NCBI GenBank assembly: GCA_965227875.1
Contig: OZ245783.1
Location: 2,976,001 to 3,040,000 of the forward strand
Origin: G965227875 sp965227875
GTDB lineage: Bacteria > Pseudomonadota > Alphaproteobacteria > Rhizobiales > JAJFHC01
Length of the DNA: 64,000 bases
Reading direction: 5' to 3'
Of this stretch, positions 44,489 to 52,493 are shown piece after piece. Under the pieces are notes generated by a model. The model was not told where the DNA came from and did not search any database. It worked only from the letters and a program-made list of their open reading frames with translations. Position 1 is the first letter of the stretch. Each line of letters starts with the position of its first letter. Both the position numbers and the translations under genes were made by a program.

Positions 44489-44492
44489 TTCG
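44026..44492. repeat. 308-bp-offset near-identical copies inside array 1
   Basis: Bases 44026-44147 recur exactly at 44334-44455, and the identity continues after one mismatch to about 44184/44492 (roughly 158 bases, one difference). The intervening halves (43871-44015 against 44180-44323) are much more diverged, so the near-identical parts are recent or have been homogenised. Confidence 0.85.
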
Positions 44493-44523
44493 GTGTGATG
44501 GCGAGACCGCGCGGGGAGGGACG

Positions 44524-45126
44524 TCAGGCGTGGCCGGCCTGGCTTGAGAGCAGGCCCGGGTCGACGCCGATGCGCCCGAGGGCCATTTCGTATTTTGTTT
44601 CCAGGTCCGGGTGGAAGATGAGCGACTCGTCCGCCTCGCAGTGCAGCCATCCGTTGGACTGGATTTCGGTCTCGAGCTGCCCCGGACCCCACCCGGCATA
44701 GCCGAGCGCCAGAAGCGCCTGGCGCGGGCCGGCGTTCGACGCGATCGCCCGCAGGACGTCGAGCGTTGCCGTCAGCCCCACGTCGGCATCGATCGGCAGC
44801 GTGCAGTCAGCGGAGAAATAGTCGCAGGTGTGCAGGACGAACCCGCGGCCCGTCTCGACCGGACCGCCGACCTGCACCGGCATGGTCTTGGCCCGGTCGG
44901 ACAGCACGATGTCCCCGTCGCCCGGCACGAGTCCGAGCCTTTCGAGAAGGTCGGGGAAGGTGATGTCGTGAGCGGCCTTGTTCACGACGATGCCCATGGC
45001 GCCCTCGGCGGAATGGGCGCACAGGTAGATCAGCGTGCGTTCGAAACGCGCATCGCCGATATTGGGCATGGCGATCAGCATCTGCCCGTCGAGATAGTCC
45101 GAATATTCCTGCGAGTCTGTCGACAT
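44524..45126 (-). CDS. yqgE: YqgE/AlgH-family protein
   Basis: A 200-residue protein of the YqgE/AlgH (DUF179) family: YLDGQMLIAMPNIGDARFERTLIYLCAH, AMGIVVNKA, VQVGGPVETGRGFVLH, and ALLALGYAGWGPGQLETEIQSNGWL, (segments listed in order, each short). Cytoplasmic; molecular role unknown, though AlgH has been tied to alginate control and stress. Start at ATG 45126 with GGAG before it. Divergent from the DsbD-N-type gene, convergent with the GGDEF/EAL gene across array 1. Confidence 0.92.
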   Translation of the reverse strand: MSTDSQEYSDYLDGQMLIAMPNIGDARFERTLIYLCAHSAEGAMGIVVNKAAHDITFPDLLERLGLVPGDGDIVLSDRAKTMPVQVGGPVETGRGFVLHTCDYFSADCTLPIDADVGLTATLDVLRAIASNAGPRQALLALGYAGWGPGQLETEIQSNGWLHCEADESLIFHPDLETKYEMALGRIGVDPGLLSSQAGHA

Positions 45127-45301
45127 GTGCTCCGTTTCACCTGGTGAAGGTCCGGTTGTCCCGGCCTCGCGGCATACGGGAATGTTAACGCGGAATCGGG
45201 GCAAGCGGAAGTCCGCGCGCCACGGGCGGTTGACAAACAAGTGATCCGGCGCAATGCCAAGGTGAACGCCTTTGCAGACGTAACGGGCTAGTTTGCGTCC
45301 C

Positions 45302-46126
45302 ATGAAACTCATCACTTCCGTCATCGCCCTGTGTCTGGCCGCCGCCGCTTTCCCGCCGGCTCTGTCGGCCGGGTCCGCGGCCAGCGCCTGGGACCGAAAC
45401 CCCTATGCCTCGGCCCGCCTGCTGGCGGGCGGCGAGGCAGGCGACGGCGTTCTTGTCGGCGTGCAGATCAGGCTCGAACCCGGCTGGAAGACATACTGGC
45501 GCGTCCCCGGAGAAGCCGGCGTGCCCCCGCGCTTCGACTGGTCGCGTTCCGGTAACGTGGCGTCGGCGCGGGTCGAATGGCCGGTGCCCGTGTGGCACGA
45601 TGACGCCTATTCGACGTCGATCGTTTACGAGAACGAGGTCGTCTTCCCGGTGACGATCAGGAGGCAGGGCGACGGTGTCCCGACCATCGTCCGGCTCGAC
45701 CTCGTCTATGCCGCCTGCCGCGACATCTGTGTCCCGGCGCGCGCCAGCCTTGCCCTCGATCTGTCCCGCGTGCCGGAGACGACCACCGCCGAGGCGGTTC
45801 TCCTGGAGCGGTATCGCCGGCAGGTGCCACAGAACCTTCCGCCGGACGAGGCGGGCCTTGAACGGGCCCGTCTGAACGACCGCGGCGATACCCTGGAGCT
45901 TGTCCTGCGCGGAAGCGACACGGACCCCGTGCGCGACATCTTCGTCGAAGGGCCGCCGGGCTATCTGTTCGGACGCCCGCGCGGCACCGGGGTACGCGAC
46001 GGCGTTGCGACCTACGAGGTTCCCGTGTCCGGGGGGCATTCGGCCGGCGGACTGCACGGCCAGCCGCTTCGGGTGACGATCCACGGTGAGGAACGCGCTG
46101 TCGAAACCGGGATTGCCGTAAAGTGA
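45302..46126 (+). CDS. Exported DsbD N-terminal-domain-like protein
   Basis: A 274-residue exported protein with a signal peptide (LITSVIALCLAAAAFPPALSA) and a domain like the periplasmic alpha domain of DsbD: VGVQIRLEPGWKTYWRVPGEAG, PVPVWHDD and the redox pair in LVYAACRDICVPARA (CxxxC). It lacks the membrane and C-terminal thioredoxin domains of full DsbD, so it is a free-standing version, common in alphaproteobacteria. Probably handles periplasmic thiols or copper/cytochrome maturation; partner unknown. Start at ATG 45302. Confidence 0.82.
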   Translation: MKLITSVIALCLAAAAFPPALSAGSAASAWDRNPYASARLLAGGEAGDGVLVGVQIRLEPGWKTYWRVPGEAGVPPRFDWSRSGNVASARVEWPVPVWHDDAYSTSIVYENEVVFPVTIRRQGDGVPTIVRLDLVYAACRDICVPARASLALDLSRVPETTTAEAVLLERYRRQVPQNLPPDEAGLERARLNDRGDTLELVLRGSDTDPVRDIFVEGPPGYLFGRPRGTGVRDGVATYEVPVSGGHSAGGLHGQPLRVTIHGEERAVETGIAVK

Positions 46127-46237
46127 AATCCGTCACACGGGTGGCAGCTTTCAGTGGCGCGCATCCCTGCCAGATGCTTTTATGCGGCCACGCGACAACC
46201 GCCGCCTGCTGGCGGCATCTTCAGACAGGAGACTGAC

Positions 46238-46723
46238 ATGACAATCAGCGTGGGTGACAAGCTTCCCGATATCACGTTCAGGAAGATGACCGCCGAAGGA
46301 CCGGCGCCGGTTCCCGCTTCCGAGTTTTTCGCCGGCCGCAAGGTCGTGTTGTTCGCCGTGCCCGGTGCCTTCACGCCCACCTGCCACCGCAACCACCTGC
46401 CGGGCTTCATCCAGAACGCCGACGCCATCAAGGCCAAGGGCATCGACGAGATCGCCGTGACGTCGGTCAACGATCCTTTTGTCATGGAAGCCTGGGCCAA
46501 TATCAGCGGCGGCGAGGGTGTCGTGACCTTCCTCGCGGACGGCAACGGCGATTTCGCCAAGGCGATCGGCATGGAGCTCGATGCATCGGGCAACGGCCTG
46601 GGCCTGCGCTCGCTGCGTTATTCGATGGTTGTCGATGACGGCGTGGTCAAGGTGCTCAACCAGGAACCCCAGCCGGGCCAGGCCGACGTCAGCGGCGCCT
46701 CCGCCCTCCTGGAACAGCTCTGA
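46238..46723 (+). CDS. Peroxiredoxin, Prx5/AhpE-like (glutaredoxin/GSH-dependent type)
   Basis: A 161-residue peroxiredoxin with the Prx5 active-site PGAFTPTCHRNHLPGF (peroxidatic Cys49) and VTSVNDPFVMEAW after it. GLGLRSLRYSMVVDDGVV is also typical. Reduces peroxides with thiols, often through glutathione. AGGAG precedes ATG 46238. Followed by two hairpins, the second a terminator. Confidence 0.93.
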   Translation: MTISVGDKLPDITFRKMTAEGPAPVPASEFFAGRKVVLFAVPGAFTPTCHRNHLPGFIQNADAIKAKGIDEIAVTSVNDPFVMEAWANISGGEGVVTFLADGNGDFAKAIGMELDASGNGLGLRSLRYSMVVDDGVVKVLNQEPQPGQADVSGASALLEQL

Positions 46724-46732
46724 CCCACAGTC

Positions 46733-46815
46733 CCTCCGGCATCGTGCCGGAGGACATGAACTGAAAGAACCTGGCCCCGGACGCACCGGACGTGCGATCG
46801 GGGCCTTTCTTTTTT
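46733..46815 (+). terminator. Hairpin plus Rho-independent terminator after the peroxiredoxin
   Basis: CCTCCGGCA-TCG-TGCCGGAGG (46733-46753) is an exact 9-bp stem just after the stop. The main terminator is GGCCCCG (46773-46779) pairing with CGGGGCC (46799-46805), with an inner CGCAC/GTGCG stem, followed by TTTCTTTTTT. Confidence 0.85.
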
Positions 46816-46831
46816 GCTGCCCCGGCGGCGC

Positions 46832-47164
46832 TCACACATCCCTGATATGCAGGGAGGTCCGCAACCAGTTTGCGTAATCGGCGAGCACAGCCTCGTCTCG
46901 CGAGCAGTAGGTCCATTTCTGCTGCCGCTTCGCCACGACGAACCCCGCTCTTTTCAGCAGTTCGATATGGCGGCTCATCGTCGGCTGGCTGACACCGAAA
47001 TGCTCCGCGATGAGCTGCACGCAGACTCCCGTTTTCACGGGATCGGCCGACTCCTGGTGACTGAAGTGGGCCATCGGATCGTCGAGCAAGCGCAGGACCT
47101 CGATCCTGGTTTCATTGGACAGCGCCTTGACCTGGTCTGATCTGTTTGTCATATTCATTGTCAT
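46832..47164 (-). CDS. ArsR-family winged-helix regulator
   Basis: A 110-residue ArsR-type repressor. VKALSNETRIEVLRLL opens the family domain and VCVQLIAEHFGVSQPTMSRHIELLKRAGF is the helix-turn-helix (in two parts: LIAEHFGVSQPTMSRH and the wing AKRQQKWTY). Only single cysteines are present (Cys in GVCVQ and TYCSR), so a metal site of the ELCVCDL type is absent; it may sense something organic. Divergent from the hydrolase gene with a dyad between. Confidence 0.88.
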   Translation of the reverse strand: MTMNMTNRSDQVKALSNETRIEVLRLLDDPMAHFSHQESADPVKTGVCVQLIAEHFGVSQPTMSRHIELLKRAGFVVAKRQQKWTYCSRDEAVLADYANWLRTSLHIRDV

Positions 47165-47188
47165 ATAGCTAATGTGCTAATTAACTAT
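47165..47188. promoter_or_regulatory. Candidate ArsR operator
   Basis: ATAGCTAAT-N6-ATTAACTAT is an 8-of-9 inverted repeat in the 46-base AT-rich spacer between the ArsR gene and the hydrolase gene. It overlaps any promoter that could fit there, including a TATTAT at 47186-47191. Confidence 0.5.
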
Positions 47189-47210
47189 TATAGCAGAAGA
47201 GGCGAACCCC

Positions 47211-48020
47211 ATGCTAGAGCTCAATGAACGGTTTCAATTCGACGGTGGCTCCGTGGCCTGGGGGGCGATGGGCGACGGAGACCCGGTCGTGCTTGTCCAC
47301 GGCTTCCCGTGGTCCGCGCAGGCATGGCGCGCCATCGTGCCCTGGCTGGCCAGGACCCGCAGGGTCTTCTATTTCGACATGCTGGGGACCGGTCAATCGG
47401 AGAAGGCCGAGGACCAGAACGTGACCGAATCGGTCCAGAGCGACCTCCTGGCGGCCCTCCTGGGCCACTGGGGACTTGATCGCCCCCAGGTGGTCGGTCA
47501 TGACTTTGGCGGGCTCGCCGCTCTGCGCGCTCACTTCATCAACGGCGTCGAGTATGGAAAGCTTCATCTGGTCAATTCCGTGGCCGTCCTGCCGTCCGGG
47601 TCGCCCTTTTATGCGCATGTGGCCAAACACCAGGAGGCCTTTGCGGGCTTGCCGGACTATGCGCACGAGGCCCTCTTCCGCGCGTATATCCAGGCTGCCG
47701 CCCATTATCCGATCCGCGAGGAGGCCATCGGACTCTATTTCGATCCATGGTCCGGCGAGACGGGCAAGGCCGCTTTCTATCGCCAGATTGCCCATGCTGA
47801 CCGCCGGAACATCGAGCAGGCCCAGAGCCGCTATGCGCGACCGGAGTTCGATGTGCATGTCGTCTGGGGCATGCGCGACACATTCATTCCCGCAGCGCAG
47901 GGCCAGGAGGTTCGCGACCGCCTCGGTGCCGCCAGTTTCACGCCCATCGAGGACGCCGCACATCTCGTGCAGGAGGATGCGCCGGCAGCACTCCTCGGAG
48001 CGCTCATGCAGAACATCTGA
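47211..48020 (+). CDS. Alpha/beta hydrolase with aspartate nucleophile (dehalogenase/epoxide-hydrolase-like)
   Basis: A 269-residue alpha/beta hydrolase: VVLVHGFPWSAQAW (oxyanion), VVGHDFGGLAAL with aspartate as the nucleophile (Asp98), VVWGMRDTFIP (acid) and EDAAHLVQED (base histidine). Aspartate nucleophiles are found in haloalkane dehalogenases, epoxide hydrolases and fluoroacetate dehalogenases, not in esterases. Phe rather than Trp follows the nucleophile, so the classic dehalogenase halide pair is not obvious. The divergent ArsR regulator suggests inducible expression. Confidence 0.87.
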   Translation: MLELNERFQFDGGSVAWGAMGDGDPVVLVHGFPWSAQAWRAIVPWLARTRRVFYFDMLGTGQSEKAEDQNVTESVQSDLLAALLGHWGLDRPQVVGHDFGGLAALRAHFINGVEYGKLHLVNSVAVLPSGSPFYAHVAKHQEAFAGLPDYAHEALFRAYIQAAAHYPIREEAIGLYFDPWSGETGKAAFYRQIAHADRRNIEQAQSRYARPEFDVHVVWGMRDTFIPAAQGQEVRDRLGAASFTPIEDAAHLVQEDAPAALLGALMQNI

Positions 48021-48068
48021 ACGTGGATCGCACAGGAAACGTGCCGGTCCCGGCCGCCTTTGCCGGCG

Positions 48069-48518
48069 TCACGGCTTGAAAGGTGCCATGCCTTCACGGG
48101 CGAGTTCGTCGGCGCGCTCATTGAGCGGATGCCCGGCATGCCCCTTGACCCATTTCCAGGATATTTCGTGGGTCGCGAGCGCCTCGTCGAGCGCCTGCCA
48201 GAGATCGGTGTTCTTCACCGGCTTTTTCGCCGCGGTGCGCCAGCCGTTCGCCTTCCATCGCGCCAGCCACTGGGTGATGCCGTCCTTCACGTAGACCGAG
48301 TCCGTGTGGACCGTGACCCTGCAGGGGCGCGTCAACGCGTTGAGCGCCTCGATAGCCGCGGTCAGTTCCATGCGGTTGTTCGTGGTCTCCGCCGCGCCGC
48401 CCTTGAGTTCCTTTTCGGCGTCGCCGTAAAGCAGGATCGCGCCCCAGCCGCCCGGACCCGGATTTCCCGAGCAGGCTCCGTCGGTGTAGATCTCGACCTC
48501 GCGGCCCCCGGCCGTCAT
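48069..48518 (-). CDS. rnhA: Ribonuclease HI
   Basis: Cleaves RNA in RNA-DNA hybrids. The 149-residue protein has all catalytic acids: VEIYTDGACSGNPGPGGWG, NRMELTAAIEAL, VHTDSVYV and KGHAGHPLNERADELAR. Its ATG overlaps the thrB stop (ATGA). Confidence 0.97.
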   Translation of the reverse strand: MTAGGREVEIYTDGACSGNPGPGGWGAILLYGDAEKELKGGAAETTNNRMELTAAIEALNALTRPCRVTVHTDSVYVKDGITQWLARWKANGWRTAAKKPVKNTDLWQALDEALATHEISWKWVKGHAGHPLNERADELAREGMAPFKP

Positions 48519-49489
48519 GCAGGGTCGAGCCCGTATTCTGAAATGCTGGCGACACTGCGGTGGAACCGCAGCTTGCGCAGGTACTCGAGCGGGTCCTTGG
48601 GCACCACGAGGGCGTCGGCGGGTGTGTTGACCCAGTCATAGAGCCTCGTCAGCAGAAAGCGCATGGCCGCGCCGCGGGCGAGATCGGGCAGGGCGGCGTA
48701 TTCGGCCGGCTGCAGCGGCCGGACCTTTTCGTAGGCGACGAGAAATGCCCGCGCCTTGGTGATGTTGAACGAACCGTCGGGCTCGAAGCACCAGGCGTTG
48801 AGACAGATGGCGACGTCATAGGCGAAGAAGTCGGTGCAGGCGAAATAGAAGTCGATGATGCCTGACAGCCTGTCCTTCAGGAAGAACACGTTGTCGGGAA
48901 AGAGGTCGGCATGGATGACGCCGGTCGGCAGACCCGCTGGCCACGCCGCCTCGAGCGCCCGCAGTTCCGCGTCGGTTTCCGCCGCCAGCCCCGCGTGGAC
49001 AGCGTCGGCGTGTTCGCGACACTGCTCGAACAGGGGCCGCCAGCTCGGCATCGACAGGCTGTTGGGCCGTACCGCCTCGTAGCTTTCACCGGCGAGATGC
49101 AGGGCGGCGAGCGCAGTCCCAAGCTCGGCGCAGTGGAGCGTGCCGGGCCGCTTAACCCACATGCCGTCGAGAAAGGTGATGAGAGCCGCCGGCCGTCCCG
49201 CCAGCTCGCCGAGCGCATTCCCGTTGCCGTTTCGCGGCTTGACCGGAACCGGACAGCGGATGCCGTTTTCGGCGAGGTGGTCCATGAGGCCGAGGAAGAA
49301 CGGCAGGTCGTCCGGGTCGACGCGCTTCTCGTAGAGCGTGAGGATGAAGGGGCCCCGGGTCGTCTGGACGAGGTAGTTGGAGTTTTCGACACCCTCGGCG
49401 ATGCCCTTGTAGGACAGCAGTTCGCCGACGTCGTATGCGGCCAGGAAACGCGTCAGTTCCTCGTCGTCGACTTCCGTGTAGACCGCCAT
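48515..49489 (-). CDS. thrB: Homoserine kinase (APH-fold type)
   Basis: Phosphorylates homoserine for threonine synthesis. The 324-residue protein is the aminoglycoside-phosphotransferase-fold ThrB found in alphaproteobacteria and pseudomonads: EGVENSNYLVQTTRG, PFILTLYEKR, the catalytic GVIHADLFPDNVFF and IIDFYFACTDFFAYD. Lies 3 bases after ispH and overlaps rnhA, an alphaproteobacterial operon order. thrC is on the other strand 9.6 kb upstream. Confidence 0.95.
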   Translation of the reverse strand: MAVYTEVDDEELTRFLAAYDVGELLSYKGIAEGVENSNYLVQTTRGPFILTLYEKRVDPDDLPFFLGLMDHLAENGIRCPVPVKPRNGNGNALGELAGRPAALITFLDGMWVKRPGTLHCAELGTALAALHLAGESYEAVRPNSLSMPSWRPLFEQCREHADAVHAGLAAETDAELRALEAAWPAGLPTGVIHADLFPDNVFFLKDRLSGIIDFYFACTDFFAYDVAICLNAWCFEPDGSFNITKARAFLVAYEKVRPLQPAEYAALPDLARGAAMRFLLTRLYDWVNTPADALVVPKDPLEYLRKLRFHRSVASISEYGLDPA

Positions 49490-49492
49490 GGA

Positions 49493-50461
49493 TCAGCCGG
49501 CCACCGGTTCGCGCAGGGCGCGCGGCAGCTTGAAGGAGACCCGTTCGTTCGCCGTGGTGACGCTCTCCAGCGTGACGTCGAAATGCTCACGCAGCGCATT
49601 GACGATTTCGTCGACGAGGACTTCCGGCGCAGACGCCCCCGCGGTGATGCCGAGCGTGGCGGGCTTGCCGAGCGCGTCCCAGTCGATTTCGCCCGCGTTC
49701 TGCACGAGCATCGCGATGGGGCAACCCGTGCGCTCCGCGACCTCGACGAGGCGCCGCGAATTCGAACTGTTGGGTGCGCCGACCACCAGCATTGCGTCGC
49801 AGCGCCCGGCGACGGCCTTGACCGCCTGCTGTCGGTTGGTCGTTGCGTAGCAGATGTCTTCCTTGTGCGGTCCGACGATGGCGGGGAAGCGTTCCTGCAG
49901 GGCGGCCACGATTGCGGCCGTGTCGTCCACCGAGAGTGTCGTCTGGGTGATGTAGGCGAGTTTTTCGCCGTCCGCCGGTTCGAAGACCCTGGCGTCCTCG
50001 ACCGTTTCGACGAGCGTCACCGCGCCGTCGGGCAACTGGCCCATCGTCCCGATGACCTCCGGATGGCCGCGATGACCGATCAGGACGATCTCGAGCCCCT
50101 GCTCGAAATGGCGCTCGGCTTCCATGTGCACCTTGGACACCAGCGGACAGGTGGCGTCGATATAGAAGATGTTGCGCTGTTCGGCAGCGGCCGGAACCGA
50201 CTTCGGGACGCCGTGGGCCGAAAAGATGACGGGCGCGTCGCTTTCGGGAATCTCGTCCAGCTCGTCGACGAAGACCGCACCCTTGGCGCGCAGTCCGTCG
50301 ACCACGTACTTGTTGTGGACGATCTCGTGGCGCACATAGACCGGCGCCCCGAACTTCTCGAGCGCGAGCTCGACGATCTGCACGGCACGGTCGACGCCGG
50401 CGCAGAAGCCGCGCGGCGCGCACATGAGCACATGAAGGGATGGTTTCGCGATACGGGTCAT
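49493..50461 (-). CDS. ispH: 4-hydroxy-3-methylbut-2-enyl diphosphate reductase
   Basis: Last step of the non-mevalonate isoprenoid pathway, an Fe-S enzyme. The 322-residue protein has the three cluster cysteines in APRGFCAGVDRA (Cys20), DATCPLVSKVH and DICYATTNRQ, plus HEIVHN, SAHGVPKS, GHRGHPEVIG and NSSNSRRLVEVA. First gene of the ispH-thrB-rnhA unit; its start faces the gcv promoter region. Confidence 0.97.
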   Translation of the reverse strand: MTRIAKPSLHVLMCAPRGFCAGVDRAVQIVELALEKFGAPVYVRHEIVHNKYVVDGLRAKGAVFVDELDEIPESDAPVIFSAHGVPKSVPAAAEQRNIFYIDATCPLVSKVHMEAERHFEQGLEIVLIGHRGHPEVIGTMGQLPDGAVTLVETVEDARVFEPADGEKLAYITQTTLSVDDTAAIVAALQERFPAIVGPHKEDICYATTNRQQAVKAVAGRCDAMLVVGAPNSSNSRRLVEVAERTGCPIAMLVQNAGEIDWDALGKPATLGITAGASAPEVLVDEIVNALREHFDVTLESVTTANERVSFKLPRALREPVAG

Positions 50462-50588
50462 CGGTCTTTCGTAACGGCGGGGTCAGGCGCTAATAGAGGG
50501 AGCGGCCCCGATGCTGTCAAGCGGTGATCCGGTTGCCTGACCCGAGGCGACGCCCGGCAGGAAACGAAGGCCACGGGTTAGACTCTGC

Positions 50589-50616
50589 TTGACTTGATCG
50601 GGCTGACCCCTATCAT
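50589..50616 (+). promoter_or_regulatory. Promoter of the glycine cleavage operon
   Basis: TTGACT (50589-50594), a 16-base spacer, TATCAT (50611-50616). Transcription would start near 50623, about 40 bases before the riboswitch. Confidence 0.6.
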
Positions 50617-50663
50617 TCCGGCGGTGCGGTGCGCAATGTCGGGCTGCGCAAAATACACATGAA

Positions 50664-50880
50664 CCCTGCGGGAGAGGCCGGCTTCGTCACGCCGGCGCCG
50701 AAGGAGCAACCGCCCCGGAAACTCTCAGGCAAAAGGACCGCAGGGGGATGGCACTCTGGAAAGCAGTCCGGGCACATTGCCGTGCCGGGGCTCACCGAAG
50801 GGGGTAACCCGCCGCCTGAGACCGTTGAACGGTCGGGCAGCGAGGGAAATCTCTCAGGTTTCTGCGACAGAGGGGGCGCG
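50664..50880 (+). ncRNA. Tandem glycine riboswitch
   Basis: Two aptamers in the standard order. The first has P1 CCCTGCGG (50664-50671) pairing with CCGCAGGG (50738-50745), GGAGAGGCCGG, GCCGAAGGAGCAA and the conserved ACTCTCAGGCAAAAGGACC (50720-50738), then the ACTCTGGAAAGCAG linker. The second has CACCGAAGGGGGTAACCC (50793-50810), a long extra stem (GACCGTTGAACGGTC) and ATCTCTCAGGTTTCTGCGAC (50850-50869) ending in CAGAGGGGG. Such switches bind glycine and usually turn the gcv operon on. Confidence 0.93.
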
Positions 50881-50893
50881 GTGGATCGAAGGG

Positions 50894-50919
50894 TCCTGCC
50901 GCAAACCGGCAACGCAGGA
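50894..50919 (+). promoter_or_regulatory. Likely expression platform masking the gcvT ribosome-binding site
   Basis: TCCTGC (50894-50899) can pair with GCAGGA (50914-50919), which contains the gcvT AGGA site. The alternative hairpin TGCCG (50897-50901) with CGGCA (50907-50911) uses part of the same bases and leaves AGGA free. No T-run is present, so translational control is more likely than termination. Confidence 0.5.
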
Positions 50920-50927
50920 ACACGATC

Positions 50928-52067
50928 ATGAGTGAAGACCAGGCCCCGTCCGACCAGCCGCTTTCCCGTACACCTCTCTATGACCTCCATGTGGAGCTCG
51001 GCGCCAGGATGGTGCCGTTCGCGGGCTACGAAATGCCCGTACAGTATCCGCTCGGGGTTCTGGGCGAGCACAACCATACCCGTGAAGCCGCCGGCCTCTT
51101 CGATGTCTCCCACATGGGCCAGGCCTGGCTGCTGTCGGCCGACCCCGCCGCCGAGATCGAGGCCCTCGTTCCGGGCGACATCGCGGCGCTCGGCGAGGGG
51201 CGTATACGCTACACCCAGTTTCTCAACGATGCCGGCGGCATCCTCGACGATCTCATGATCTCGCGCATGCCCGACCGGGATGGCCGCAAGGCCCTGTTCA
51301 TCGTGGTCAACGCCGCCTGCAAGAATGCGGATTTCGCCCATATGGAAGCGAACCTGTCCGGCGCGGAACTGCGACGCCTCGATGACCGCGCGCTGCTCGC
51401 GCTCCAGGGCCCGAAAGCCGCCGCCGTTCTTGAACGTCATCTCGCCGGCGTTTCCGACATGCCGTTCATGTCGGTCCGCGAGCTGGATCTCGACGGCACC
51501 GGCGTCATCGTCAGCCGGTGCGGCTACACCGGCGAGGACGGTTACGAGATCTCCATTCCCGACGACAAGGCGGCCGACTTCGCGCGCGCCCTGCTGGCCG
51601 ACGACGTGGTCGAGGCGATCGGGCTGGGCGCCCGGGATTCCCTGCGCCTCGAGGCGGGGCTGTGCCTCTACGGTCACGATATCGACGAAACCACGACGCC
51701 GGTCGAGGGCGACCTCGTCTGGTCGATCAGCAAGCGCCGGCGCGAGCAGGGCGGCTTCCCCGGTGCCGATGTGGTCCAGCGCCAGATCGCGGAAGGCGCG
51801 CCGCGCAAGCGCGTGGGCATCCTGCCGGAGGGACGCGCGCCGGCCCGCGAAGGCACGGAAATCACGGATCCGGATGGACGCGTCATCGGCGCGGTCACCA
51901 GCGGCGGGTTCGGCCCGACCTTCGGCGGACCTGTTGCAATGGGCTATGTCGAGGCCGCGTTCTCCCAGCCCGAGACGCCGGTGAACCTGCTGGTGCGCGG
52001 CAAACCGCGCCCGGCCAAAGTTGCCAAGATGCCTTTTGTTCCGCAGCGTTACTATCGCGGCAAGTGA
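50928..52067 (+). CDS. gcvT: Glycine cleavage system aminomethyltransferase (T protein)
   Basis: Transfers the methylene group from lipoyl-H protein to tetrahydrofolate, releasing ammonia. The 379-residue protein has RTPLYDLHVELGARMVPFAG, FDVSHMGQ, SRCGYTGEDGYEIS, LGARDSLRLEAGLCLYGHD and the C-terminal VTSGGFGPT and AMGYVEAAF. First gene after the riboswitch. Confidence 0.96.
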   Translation: MSEDQAPSDQPLSRTPLYDLHVELGARMVPFAGYEMPVQYPLGVLGEHNHTREAAGLFDVSHMGQAWLLSADPAAEIEALVPGDIAALGEGRIRYTQFLNDAGGILDDLMISRMPDRDGRKALFIVVNAACKNADFAHMEANLSGAELRRLDDRALLALQGPKAAAVLERHLAGVSDMPFMSVRELDLDGTGVIVSRCGYTGEDGYEISIPDDKAADFARALLADDVVEAIGLGARDSLRLEAGLCLYGHDIDETTTPVEGDLVWSISKRRREQGGFPGADVVQRQIAEGAPRKRVGILPEGRAPAREGTEITDPDGRVIGAVTSGGFGPTFGGPVAMGYVEAAFSQPETPVNLLVRGKPRPAKVAKMPFVPQRYYRGK

Positions 52068-52113
52068 TTGAACACTCACGACCAACACGGGAAACACACG
52101 GAGGGAGAACCCC

Positions 52114-52491
52114 ATGAGCTCGGTCTATTACACCAACGATCATGAATATGTGAAAGTCGACGGAGACACCGCCACCATCGGTATTTCGGACTATGCCCAG
52201 GAACAGCTGGGCGATGTCGTCTTCGTCGAACTGCCGGATGTCGGCAAGGCCCTGTCGAAGGGCGACGAGGCGGCCGTCGTCGAATCGGTCAAGGCGGCGA
52301 GCGAAGTCTATGCCCCGGTGAGCGGCGAAGTGATCGAGACCAATGGCGACCTCGAGGCCGATCCCGCCGGCGTCAACCGTGACGCCATGGGGTCGGGCTG
52401 GTTCATCAAGGTCAAGCTTGCCGATGCGTCGGAAGTCGAAGGCCTCATGAACGAGGCGGCCTACAAGGAATTTGTCGAAGGGCTCTCCTGA
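52114..52491 (+). CDS. gcvH: Glycine cleavage system H protein
   Basis: Lipoyl carrier that shuttles the aminomethyl group between P, T and L proteins. The 125-residue protein has the lipoylation site VVESVKAASEVYAP (Lys60) and YAQEQLGDVVFVELP before it. Follows gcvT after 46 bases with GGAGGGAG as ribosome-binding site. Confidence 0.97.
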   Translation: MSSVYYTNDHEYVKVDGDTATIGISDYAQEQLGDVVFVELPDVGKALSKGDEAAVVESVKAASEVYAPVSGEVIETNGDLEADPAGVNRDAMGSGWFIKVKLADASEVEGLMNEAAYKEFVEGLS

Positions 52492-52493
52492 TC

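Noticed and set aside
43880..44701. Several short proteins encoded inside array 1, with repeated residues such as PDFRQEF
   Set aside because: They are translations of the repeat in various frames and both strands; no start sites or conservation suggest real genes.
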